Source: Zoroaster sp. YZ-2022
Taxonomy: Eukaryota; Echinodermata; Asteroidea; Forcipulatida; Zoroasteridae
Direction of reading: 5' to 3'
NCBI GenBank assembly: GCA_029582265.1
Contig: CM055822.1
Coordinates: 1,612,001-1,676,000, forward strand
Length of the DNA: 64,000 bases
Shown: positions 1 through 12,600 of the stretch, piece by piece
Layout of the letters: every line of letters begins with the position of its first letter
How positions within the stretch are numbered: position 1 is the first letter of the stretch
Made by a program: the position numbers and the translations under genes
Notes under the pieces: model-generated
Databases searched by the model: none
What the model was told of the DNA's origin: nothing
The model's input: only the letters and a program-made list of their open reading frames with translations

Positions 1-151
1 TTGACCCTAACCCTGAATATTCAATATATAAGAGTGACGTAGTTGGAGCCTGAAGTAGAGTGTCGCATTTTTGAGCCGGAAATACATAACCATTTATAAT
101 GGGGATTGATCCTCTTTGTACCTACATCTAAATGTAGAAGTAATGGTATTA

Positions 152-472
152 TTAACCAACCTACTATTGCTGATCTTTAGTGGCAAGTAGCTATAGTGGT
201 CAAAATCAGTCAACTTACCGTTTTGACTGTTGACCCAAATGTGCACACAAGGGCATTTTTAACTGGTTTTTACTGTCAGTCATTTTGACCATCCTGTACA
301 ATACAAGACAATGCTTTCACCAGTCAAAAACAGTTGACTCATTTTGACCTGTAAATGTACTTACTACACGTAAGGGTTTGACAGTGTTTGACTTTTAAGT
401 GCACTAGATATACCTTGGCAAGTATATCAACATTTTGACTGATTTTGACGCTTACAGTCACAGAAGGGTTAA
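152..472 (+). mobile_element. TTAA element family A, copy 1
   Basis: This is a 321-bp element between two TTAA tetranucleotides. The left end is worn (TTAACCAACCTACTATTGC) where other copies read TTAACCCTCCTACT. The interior contains GTCAAAA or TTTTGAC more than a dozen times in both orientations. It matches copies at 9464, 19455, 40380, 42645 and 60866. No coding capacity. It is read as a non-autonomous DNA element of piggyBac-like target choice (inferred). Confidence 0.7.
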
Positions 473-603
473 AGGTAGAAATTTGCCTTTTTCTGATCAT
501 GCTATAAAGGACAAATATAAGTCATGTCAATGTGATCTCCAAACTATGACAGATAAAAACAACAATTATTTCAGTGGGTGTTTTAAATCTTTGAACATCT
601 TAC

Positions 604-3600
604 CACAGGTGCAGGTGGAACTGGCGGTATACCGAGAAGCTTGGCTGTGGCTTGGTGCAATTCTCTCCGGTCAATCAGTGAATAGTTACCTACAAGATTG
701 ACAGGAATATAACTGTAAGGTCACAACCACAGATTCGGTGCCAAGTTCCAATTTCAGTGATAAGTGGTAGCGCTTTGTGGAAAATCAGTGCACAGCTGTA
801 TATGGTCGTTTTCACAGTAAGGGGTGTAACTTTGAATTTGTAACATTTTGATCAGTAGTGGTCTCAAAAAGCTACAGAATTCCAAGATTTTTTACCACAT
901 AAGTCATCTAGTTAGCAGCTACCTTGGGTAGCATAAACATCTTTGGGAGTTACTGCGTTCAATTTTGGCAGGCACATATGTACCATAAATGTGACCTTTT
1001 TGTGATACTAAAATTACAGTAACATTTTTGTAAAGTCCTATATTTTCTTCAGTTATTTCATGGCTTGTTTTTCAATGCTGAAAGTGTAGTCATATGTTCA
1101 ATGAAAACTGCCAAATTAGTTTGAATTGTGACCGTCCCTCTATTTTTGAGAGCAGGGACGTTGATATTTGTCGTTCGGAGACTTCATTTTCCGTTAACAA
1201 TTGTTAACAAACTTTAGCTATGGTTTATAATTGCTTTCTATTTCTTCATTCCTTCTTGATATATAACAGTTGATAACTGTACTTGAAATTGGTGACAAAA
1301 CTTACCTGATCCCAGGTCTTTTAAGAATTTTTTTAACTTGAATTAATAGTCATTTTCCGTTAACTGTTTTGAAGCCTCCGAAACAAACTGTTCTGCCAGC
1401 TTGTGCAAATATGAATGAAAGAACTCACCCAATCTATTTATCAAAATGTAGCATATAGACCCCCAAGTCACATGACTATAAATAGTGGAGATATGCCTCA
1501 CCGTTTGGAAAGGAGACAATACACACTTTCCGTTAACACTTGAAGCCTCGAAACACATTGAAGCCTCCGAAACATTAATAAGATTAAATACCATCTTTCC
1601 ACATCTAGACTGATGTGTTTCATCCTGAATCTGTATTGGAATCATAAGTTGAGATGTGGAGACTGCCATAAAACTAAACCTAACTAGATAGTAAGGTAAA
1701 TTTTTTGAATAATGGACTACGTTAACATGTTTGAAGTCTCCGAAACATGTATTACTATTCACTGAAGCCTCCAAAACACATTCCTGAACTTTTCAGCTTG
1801 ATATAACAGATGCAATTTCTTTGGAATTTGTATTGCTACTGTAAGTTTACCTAACTCAATTTCCATACAATGACAATCCAGTATAGGAAGTTACTGTCTT
1901 TGTAAATGTTGACTACTAAACATAAGACAGACATCGGGTAATGATACTTTGTTACATGTATTAACAAGTTGGTTTACTCTGTAAGCAAATGTTATAAGTG
2001 TTAAGTTTACAATTTAACATGTTATTAAAAATAAAGTTGGATTTCATTTACTATGTTACCTGAATAATGGACTTATATACTATGTTAACATGTTTGAAGT
2101 CTCGAAACACACCTTATTGTTAACTGAAGTCTCCGAAACACATTATCCTGAAAATTTCAACTTTGGCATAACAAATCGATTTCTTTGGAATTTGCACAAA
2201 TTGGTAAGTAACCCTAACTGAAGGGTATTTGTACACCATGTTTTACTTTGCATTCCCTCTTGGAATATGTAATGAACTTAAAAAAATGTCATGTGAGTAT
2301 CATTTTTCCTTTAAAATTTGAAATTCACATTGAAATATTGTAAGACCAAATCAGTTTGACAAAGATTTTTTTTTCAACCTATGAACTACATTAGGATGAC
2401 AAATGAAAAATGGCAATTAGATTGTATTTGCTCTACACAGGCTGTCAATTGAGCAATGAAATTTAAATGTTGTTTTTGCTCAAATTGATCATATTTGTCA
2501 AGTTAGTCAGAACATTTTTCACATTTAACATATAGTTTAAGCTCCAGAATGAATTTTTTTAAATAAATTAGACATTTCCACACATGATTTTAGTAGAAAT
2601 GTTTATGGAAACTTATTTTGAAATTCTGACCCCTGGTGAGACAAGTTACACCCCTTACTGTGAAAATGACCATATATACCCTGCCACAAATCACTACAAT
2701 GTTGGATGGCTGGATGGCCGGGCCGAGTTGCGTAGTCTTTTTGCCCATAAACAGCCTCGATCCATCAATATCCATCAATTGCAAAGAGTTAAAAATAGTA
2801 AGTTCCTGCATCCTTCAATATCATTAAGTTTTTACCACTGGAAGCAACTGGCACTGCCGGGATCCCATTAACCCTAACTCCCTAGGCCCATTTGCTTACA
2901 GTACTAACTTACACATAACCTGAATCCTCCAAAGTCCTTCAGTAGTAAAGCAAGCACATAACATGTATGCACACATGTGTTTCTAATCTGTGATACATGT
3001 GTAGTAGCCCTGAATTCCTTTTGTGTGTGGTAATAAAGGTATTTCTTCCATTAAGCATCGCCAGGTGCGACCATGCATGACCCATGGGCCAGTCTATATA
3101 AAGGCTGGTTGTACAATTTTCGCTCTCGCAGTTTACTCACAGCAGCCCCGCAGAAGAGACACTAATAAGGACGTATAAGTATTTTATATAATTATCTTTA
3201 GCTTTTCGTTCCGTCACTGTGGTGTCCATTTGGCAGTAGCATACCGCTAATAGGTGTACCACAGTGGCTCCTTTATCATTTAAGAACACGCACTCTAAAA
3301 ACTGGTGACCCCGACGTGATTGTACATAATTATTATATTCGTAAAGCTATAGATTGTGTAAATATTTATGTCTTCTAAAGTTCGTCAATTATTTGTTGCT
3401 GATTCTAGAGCTTTTTCGTTTAACCATTATCCACGTCCACCGTCTTGTAATTTGAATTTAGATTTTGTTATAATACGTGGAGCCAAAATTGACGATCTTA
3501 TTTTACCAACTTTGGCAAAATTACGAAGTTACAGTGACTCTGATTTTATTATTGTCAAGTTAGCTGCTGGTATTAATGATCTTACGGTTTTTACCGAATC

Positions 3601-6600
3601 TACACATTCCGTGCCAAGGTCTTACAAAATCAGACCTCAGTTTAGGCGGACTGTTTGCAAAGTATACCAATTTTAAGCAGCAGGTTCTAGGTTGTAGGGC
3701 AACTGCCATTGTTTCATTTGTAACTATACCGCCAGCGTCATTCGCAAAATTCCAGGCTAGTAAGAGCTTATCTGTACCTATTTTGTCTGAAGCAGATCTA
3801 ACATACAATCAAAAGCAACTTGATTTTTTGTTGGAACAGGCTAATGCACGTATAAGAGCACTTAACAGTGAGTTGCAATTAGGTGTTAGTTCACGCACAC
3901 TTTAAGTGGCATACTTCCATTAGAAAATCAAGTAGCGTAAAAACAGGTCTGGTCATTACACCACATTACGTAACGATTTTCACATTTGTACGATGGTTTG
4001 CATGCCAAATTCGATCTGAAAAAGAAGTGGTACAGTGAACTTCTCCGTTCTTTTGAATTGGATACGCTTTCTTTACAACAACAGTTGAATGCACCTCATT
4101 GTTAATACTACTCCTGTTAACTTATTGTCATTGGTACTACAGCTAAGCGTTCACTGATTGATTCTATAGAATAGCTTACAATGGCGACTGGTGAGGAGAA
4201 ACCTCATTCTTCGCAAGCTAGTAGCATGCATTTTGCTGTGAGTTTAAAGTTACCGCCATTTTGGCCCAACGACCCGAGAGTTTGGTTTGCTCAGGTCGAA
4301 GCACAATTTCAAACACGCAATATCACTCAGCAACAAACTAAATATGCATATGTTGTTTCCTCATTGCAGCCAGAAATTGCATTAGAAGTGAGAGACTTGC
4401 TTTTAGAATGTCCTGGCGATAGTCCCTATGACATATTGAAAGAAGAACTAGTGAAACGCACATCTGCTTCTGAGCAAAAGCGCTTGCACCAACTTCTCAT
4501 AGCCGAAGAATTAGGGGATCGAAAACCCTCGCAACTTTTGCGTCGTGTCGTCAATTATTGGGTGATCATACGCTAGAAGAAAGTATTCTCAAGCAATTGT
4601 TTTTGCAGAGACTACCCATCAATGTGCAGATTATATTAGCACCTACTAGCGATAATATTCACATTGACCAGTTAGCAGTTGTGGCAGATAAGGTTTTAGA
4701 AGTTACACCTGCACCACCGGTAGCACAAATTGCAACCGCATCAACTTATACACCAGTCGATGCAGCTGTATCTTCTGAAACAACAGATTTGCGAAGAATG
4801 GTGGAAGAGTTGACCAAAAAGGTCGAAGCCCTGTCTAGTCAATTGCGTGACAGATCTGGAACTAGATCCAGAAGTCGCGACAACCGTAATCGTGACAGCA
4901 GGCAAAGTGCACGTCGCGCGCGTTCGCCATTGCCTTCCCCTCACCAAGGTGAAGAGTGCTGGTATCATTGGCGTTATGGCGATAAAGCACAAAAATGCAA
5001 CCTGCCTTGTTCCTACACAGTCAAACAGGGAAACGAAAATGCCAGCAATTAACAACGGCGCAATTGCGCGGCATACACCAAGCAAGCCGTCGTGTTAGTG
5101 TTACTGATAGGTCAACTGGCATACAATTCCTAATCGATATAGGGGCAGATGTTAGCGTTTTTCCAGTTTCGGCCAAAGACAAAAACGGTCCTTTTCAGTG
5201 CACTTTACAAGCTGCCAATAAAACACCGATTATGACTTATGGGGAAAAATCACTTACACTTAATTTGGGACTAAGACGTACATTTCGATGGATTTTTACA
5301 CTAGCAGACGTCAATCAGCCAATTATCGGTGCAGATTTTTTAGATCATTTTGCGTTACTAGTTGAAATTGCAGACTTGTAGATTCTACAACCTCACTGTC
5401 CATTCAAGGTTTTTATGCTTCTGCACTAACACCAGGTCCATCCTTTAGTATCGATACTAGTGAATCCAAATTTCATGCCTTGTTTGGTCAATATCCGAAT
5501 ATTTTGAAACCGCAGTACAACAATGTCGCCGTCAAACATGACGTAACACATCATATTTGTACAAATGGTCCACCCACCAATGCACGACCACGACGATTAT
5601 CACCAGAGCGTTTGAAAATTGCGAAACAGGAATTTGATCATATGCTACAATTAGGAATTATTCAGCCATCTCAAAGCAGTTGGGCTGCGCCATTACACAT
5701 GGTCCCAAAAAAGTCTGGAGACTGGCGCCCCTGTGGCGATTATCGTGCACTTAATAAGGTAACAATTCCTGACCGTTATCCAATTCCTCACATTCACGAC
5801 TTCACTGCATCCTTAAACGGGAAAACTGTATTTTCCAAGATTGATCTAGCGAGCCTATCATCAAATTCCTGTTGAGCCTAGCCACGTTCACAAACGGCTA
5901 TAACAACGCCATTTGGTCTGTTTGAATTTCTAAAAATGCCCTTCGGTCTCCGAAATGCGGCACAAACGTTTCAGCGGTTTATTGACCAAGTGTTACGTGA
6001 TTTACCATTTGTATATGCATACATTGATGACTTACTTGTAGCCAGTAATTCTACTGAAGAACATTATTCGCACCTGAAACAACTTTTCGAGAGATTAGAT
6101 GAATATGGTGTAGTGATAAATGTAAACAAATGTGTTTTTGGGGTCGATCATGGCGAATTTCTAGGTCACTTTGTCACTGCCGATGGCATTAAACCTCTTC
6201 CAGAGAAAATAAAAGCCATTGTAAATTTTCCCGCCCCAAACTCACTTCGCCAATTGCGACGATACCTAGGATTGGTGAATTTCTATCGCCGATTTGTCCC
6301 GTCATGCGCTCATATTATACAGCCACTCACAGATATCCTAAAGCAAACAAAGCAAAAGCAAAACAAGCCAATCGAACTTACAGAGACTGAACTTGTAGTT
6401 TTTAATGAAAGTAAACAAGTATTAGCTCAAGCTGCATTATTAGCTCATCCACTTCCAAATGCTCCATTAAGCCTTACTACGGACGCATCTAATGTAGCTG
6501 TAGGTGCAGTTTTGCAACAATTTGTTGACTCTACTTGGCAACCTCTCGGGTTCTTTTCAAAAAGATTGCAACCATAGAAACAAGATACAGTGCTTTTGGT

Positions 6601-9600
6601 AAAGAATTGTTGGCAGTATATTTGAGCGTACGACATTTTCGATATATGCTAGAAGGTCAATCATTTTGTGTGTACACCGACCACAAACCACTCACTCATG
6701 CATTTAACCGCAGTCTTGACAAGTACTCACCACGTGAAATTCGACATCTCGACTACATATCCCAATTCACAAGTGACTTACGATATATAAAGGGTAAAGA
6801 AAATGTAGTCGCAGACACACTTTCACGTGGCATTATTGATGCGTTTAGTACATACATACCTTCTGAGGCTATTGATTTAGACCAAATTGCTGCTGAACAA
6901 AAAGTCGATGACGAGTTACAAGAACTTCGAAAATCATCTTCCCTTAAGTTCAGAGAGGTACCTTTGTACACTTCAGACAATACAATAACTTGTGACGTAT
7001 CCACTAATGTAGCAAGACCATATGTGCCAAGTAAATTTCGAAGAACAGTATTCAATGCATTGCATTCTTTGTCACATCCGGGAATTCGTGCATCGCAACG
7101 TTTGATCACGGAAAGATTTGTATGGCCTCGCATCAACCGCGATGTGAAAGTGTGGACTAGAGCATGTTTAGCATGTCAAAAAGCTAAAATACATCATCAT
7201 ATTAAAACTCCTTTAGCTACTTTTGCTAAACCCGATTCACGTTTTAGCCACATTCACATAGATATAGTTGGGACATTGCCGCCATCAGAAGATTGCAAAT
7301 ATATTCTTACTGTCATTGATAGATTCACCCGTTGGCCTGAAGCGATACCAATACCTAATATTGAAACTGAAACGGTTGCTAAAGCTTTCATAAGTAGATG
7401 GGTTGCGACATTTGGTGTTCCAGCTTTTATCACAACTGACAGAGGCTCACAATTCGAATCCAAGTTATTTAATCGCCTTTCACAGTTGCTGGGTATTAAA
7501 CGCATTCGAACCACCGCATACCATCCCATAGCCAATGGATTGGTAGAAAGGTTTCACCGACAACTAAAAGCAGCAATCAAAGCCTTAGATAACCCAAACC
7601 ACTGGGTAGACAGCATACCGTTAGTCTTATTGGGTATTCGTACTGCTCATAAAGTTGATTTGCACTGCAGTTCTGCAGAAATGGTATTTGGTACAACTCT
7701 TTGTTTGCCTGGCCAATTAATCACTGCGTCAAAAGACCAAAGAGTAGATGATCCTAGTGACTTTGTTGATAAATTAAAGCAACAAATGATGAAGCTGCAG
7801 CCAGCTATAACGAGACCATCGGTATCAAAAGCTAAGTTACCTAAAGATTTAAAAAACTGCAGCCATGTATGGGTTAGAGTAGATAAGGTACGGAGACCTT
7901 TAGAGCCACCGTACAAGGGCCCTTTCAAAATCATCGAACGAAGAGACAAGTATTTTATTCTGGATGTCAACGGCAAGAAAGACTCAGTGAGCATAGACAG
8001 GTTGAAAGTGGCATACTTGGATGAAGATTTCATCGATTCCAGAACAGTAGCCCAGCCGACTACCATAGTAAAACAACCACCACCGCTTCCAAGTTCAACA
8101 GAAGACAGAACAAGCGTTCGCACAACACGTTCCGGCAGAAGAGTCCACTGGCCGAAACGATATGTACAAGAGATATAATTGTATAGAGTACTAGGAATAA
8201 TTATGTATATTTTGTAAAAATTATGTCCCAAGTAAAAAAACAAACAAACAAACAAACAAAAAAATAATAATTTCTTCAAAAAAGGAAAAATTTATATTTT
8301 GTTGGCCTCCAGCATTTAGGGGGAGGCTGATGTAGTAGCCCTGAATTCCTTTTGTGTGTGGTAATAAAGGTATTTCTTCCATTAAGCATCGCCAGGTGCG
8401 ACCATGCATGACCCATGGGCCAGTCTATATAAAGGCTGGTTGTACAATTTTCGCTCTCGCAGTTTACTCACAGCAGCCCCGCAGAATAAGGACGTATAAG
8501 TATTTTATATAATTATCTTTAGCTTTTCGTACCGTCACTGTGGTGTCCATTTGGCAGTAGCATACCGCTAATAGGTGTACCACAGTGGCTCCTTTATCAT
8601 TTAAGAACACACACTCTAAACATGTACATGGCCAGGGACCCTCCCTGCACGCATGGAGCAATAAACAGTGTCCACTGACCCAAGCACTGACCTTGCAATC
8701 ACTACAACAAACATGGATGTACATGTACCATGGAAAGGCAAGTATGCCTAATAACCTCAATCCTCCAAAATCCTTCACTTTAGCAAAGAGCATGTAGCAT
8801 GTAACCTCAATCCTTCAAAATCCTTCACTTTAGCAAAGAGGATTTGGGAAGGTTAGGGTTAAATATACCGGAGGAGTCCTGAAGGATTGAGGGTACAATG
8901 GTAACTATTTCGGATACAGGGTTCGTACAGGTTAGGGAGAGTAAAATTCAAGGACTTTTCAAGGACTTTCAAGACCCTTTATCAGGAAATTCAAGGACCG
9001 AAGGGTTGAAAAAATAAGCTTTGGAACGTGATGATTATACATCCGACGGCGATATTTTGCGAATACCGCGGTATTAGGCAGACATGAGAATGTGCAAAAC
9101 AAGATTAGATGATTTTTACTTTGGTTACAATAACAAACAATAAGATGAATTAATTGTTGGAGGCATAAATTCAAGGATTTTCAAGGCCTTGAAATTTTTT
9201 TTTTTTCAAATTCAAGTACTTTCAAGGAAATTCAAGGTCCGTACGAATCCTGCTGATATGGTCATTGATACTAGTGACAGTGGGTATCAAAGGATTGAGG
9301 GTACATGGTACATGTACAGTAGGTACCTCAATCCCTCAAAATCCTTCAATATCCTTCAAAATGCATTGTGGATATTGAAGGATTTGGTAGGGTTAGGGGG
9401 CACACTGCATGCCACACATGGTTAGTTCCTTGTTACTCGATGCAAGGCTTAGGGTCGCTGGGATTAACCCTCCTACTATTGCTGCACTTTAGTGGGAAGT
9501 TGCTATAGAGGTCAAAACCAGTCAACTGCCTGTTTTGACTGTTGACCCAAATGTGCACAGAGGGGCATTTTTGACTGGTTTTTACTGTCATTTTGACCAC

Positions 9601-12600
9601 CCTGAACAATACAAGATAATGCTTTTACCAGTCAAAAACAGTCGACTCATTTTGACCTGTAAATGTACTTACTACACGTAAGGTTTTACTTTTAAGTGCA
9701 CTAGATATACCTTGGGAAGTATATCAACATTTTGACTGATTTTGACCCTTGTAGTAGTACGAGGGTTAATAATTGGATGTCACAAAAGGGGTCAGTATTA
9801 CCAAATGATTACCTTTATCATTGATGCCTGGATGGACAAATCTGCAGTTTGAACCCCACGTGCATTTTCCCTCATTGTAGAAGCGACACACCTTCTTCAC
9901 AAACGGTCTCCTGCTACCTGGTTCCTTGACTTCTCCTTCCTCCATATCCTCATCCTGATGACAAAAACAACAACAGAGAGGGACTAAAAAATATTTGCAG
10001 GTACAGATGATAGTAGTTCGGCAGTAAATTGGCAAATGTCTGTCCTTGTTTGTCTCTCTGTTAAAGCTAGTGTCCACTTTTGTTTAAAGGGACAATATCG
10101 GCACAATCAGAGCAGACTTTCAACAGGGCATGGATTCAGTGTCCTAGTTTAAGATGAACACAGTGACTGAAAATTACTGTCTCATTTATGCAGCAGCAAC
10201 GGTAATATGACCTTATCATGTAGGGTATTATTTTCAGCCACTGAGTTAATCTAAAACTAGCATTCCAATTCCATGCCCTGTTGATCGTGATGATATTGTC
10301 CATTTAACCCTCCTACTGATAGACCATTTGAAACCATTCAAAATTTCCACTTTCAAAAATGCCCATTGGTTTTGTACACACATGGTGATACCTTGGTAGC
10401 AAGCTTTACTACCATTCAAATCCATTCAAATGCATAGAGGGTCCATTGATTCACCACTTAGAAGTATCCAAACAAGGTTTTGTATTAGCTGTACTACCAT
10501 TTCGAAAGATTCAAACAAGGTTTTGTATTAGCTGTACTACCATTTGGAAAGATCCAAACAAGGTTTTGTATTAGCTGACCTACCATTCAAAACCATTTGG
10601 GGAAATCAATACTGTACAGTTATTTCACCATTCAAAACCACAAAAGCGAATGGTTTCAAATGGTGCATCAACTTGTATGAAAAAGGTACCAAAAGTAGGA
10701 GGGTTAAATGTCTAAATTAAGATAAAAACCGTTCATGTGAAAGTTAAAGCTTATTTTATTGTGTTGTTATTTTTTGAAAATACATTCAGATTGTCCGTAA
10801 TTATTCTTACATGGGATTTTGTCTCATGAAGTTGAAACTTCTCAGTTTGGAAATTCATTCATCAACTTTATTGAAATAGCTCCTCAGACAGATCTCAAGG
10901 AATGTTTGATACCATCAGCAACTTTACACCTCGTAAGTTTTATGTAAAAACTTCTCTTAACCCTAACCCCCTAGGTATTCTGGCTAGGAACCTTCTTTAA
11001 CCCTAACCCCCTATACACAATGTAGGTATTCTGGCTAGGAACCTTCTTTAACCCTAACCCCCTAGGTATTCTGGCTAGGAACCTTCCTGAATCCTCCAAA
11101 ATACATCAGTGCACTTTTGGAAATATGCCCTTATCTTAAAAATGCACCATGCATTTTCGTTGATCTTTCATATTCAGCACTTATGGCCTATACTTCGGAA
11201 AGAATGTCGTATCCGGCCGCCACTTTTTAAGGGCTTTTTTGGATTTTTTTTTGCAACCACTAACCAGTTAAAAAATCATTCTATCGATTTTTGGTGGTAC
11301 AGAAAGCGAAAACTGTCTTTAAAATCCACTTTTATGATGGTTTCGGACTTGATTTCCCTTCTAAAAAAATCCTCCCCTTCAGAAAATAGAAGGATCCTAT
11401 TATAGTTGCCACTACGCATGTACAATGACTGTGTTGGTCACTAATTGTGGAGTTCACAAGATCAGACTGACATGACAGGAAGTCATCGTATACCAAAAAT
11501 GCCTGATTTTTCATGAAATAAATATCCTGGAATAATTTGAAGTATATGTCCATCATCATCCATATGTTCTCCACCTTACCAGGTAGATAAGATTACATTA
11601 TTGGTTATATTTAATGAAAAATAATGGCGGCCAGATACGACATTCTACCCTGTACTTCTTGCCAGGTAGTAATTTTGTCCCATTTGAAGAGTTGAAAGTA
11701 CCAGTTGCTGAATTTTTCCCAAAAAGTGCCCCTCAGAGGATTTTGCAGGATTTGGGGTAGTAAGGGTTAATTTTTGTTTTGTAATGTTACCCTTTGTTGA
11801 ATAAAGGCACTCAAACTACATTGTACATGTAGCTACAAGCATTGGTCAATTAATATTATGCCTCCATTCTTAATTTTTGTACGGTAACGCAATATATGAA
11901 AATATAAACTTGAATTGAAGACACATGATAAATGTACTTGTATGGTAAATTCAAGATCTAAGGTTCAAATCATAAAGTACAACTATCCAAGTGACTAAGA
12001 GTCAAGACACGAGTACTGACCCAATAATAATAAAATGTTCTACATAATTGTATTTAGGGCTAAAATTTTTGGAATAAATCTACAAAACAACATCTATGAG
12101 CATCTTGTTTCTGCATATCAAGGGTGTGATTTGACAAAAGTAAAAAAAAAAATCCTGAAAAATGGGTAGCGGGCCTGGGTCTGCCTTTGGTGTAGAGGAC
12201 ACAGCACTCTGAACCTAAATTTTGGAGGATTTACAGACTCTCCAAATCCCCACAAACAAGAAACTAGAGGTGTGGACACAATACAGGCCACTTCTTTCTT
12301 TCCTTGGTGGATAATTTTCTTCTTTCAAGGAAAGTTTGAGGCAAAGGGAGATTTGTAAAAAATCCTGAAATCAGGAAAAATCCTGAGCAATCACAGGCCT
12401 GGTATATATAAAGGAGAGAATGTCGTATCCGACCGCCACTTTTTAAGATTTAAAAAAAAATTCTTTTGCAACCACTAACCAGTTAAAAAATGATCCCATC
12501 GATTTTTGGGGGTACAGAAAGCGAAAACTATCTTTAAAATCCACTTTTATGATGGTTTTCGGACTTGATTTCCCTTCTAAAAAAATCCACCCCTTCAGAA

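Larger units (their letters stand above)
3000..8619 (+). mobile_element. Ty3-type LTR retrotransposon of the CsRn1 kind
   Basis: The element is 5620 bp long, flanked by ACATG at 2995-2999 and 8620-8624, and the duplication is confirmed by empty-site paralogues elsewhere in the window. It has two LTRs (3000-3298, 8331-8619), a primer site matching tRNA-Trp, an SGNH-like frame, gag, protease, reverse transcriptase, RNase H and integrase in that order, and a purine-rich tract (AGGGGGAGGCTGA) just before the 3' LTR. tRNA-Trp priming and a CHCC Gag finger are hallmarks of the CsRn1 clade (established knowledge). Several frameshifts and stops break the coding region, so this copy is unlikely to be active by itself. 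It lies antisense in a ZC3H18 intron. Confidence 0.92.
2868..8862 (+). mobile_element. TTAA element family H, copy 1, split by the LTR retrotransposon
   Basis: The left end is TTAACCCTAACTCCCTAGG at 2868 and the right end GGAAGGTTAGGGTTAA finishes at 8862. With the LTR element (3000-8619) and one copy of its 5-bp duplication removed, the sequence reads through like the uninterrupted relatives at 22030 and 58312 (GATACATGTACATGGCC), which serve as empty sites. The remaining element is about 370 bp and contains AATCCTCCAAAATCC words in both orientations. Confidence 0.8.
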
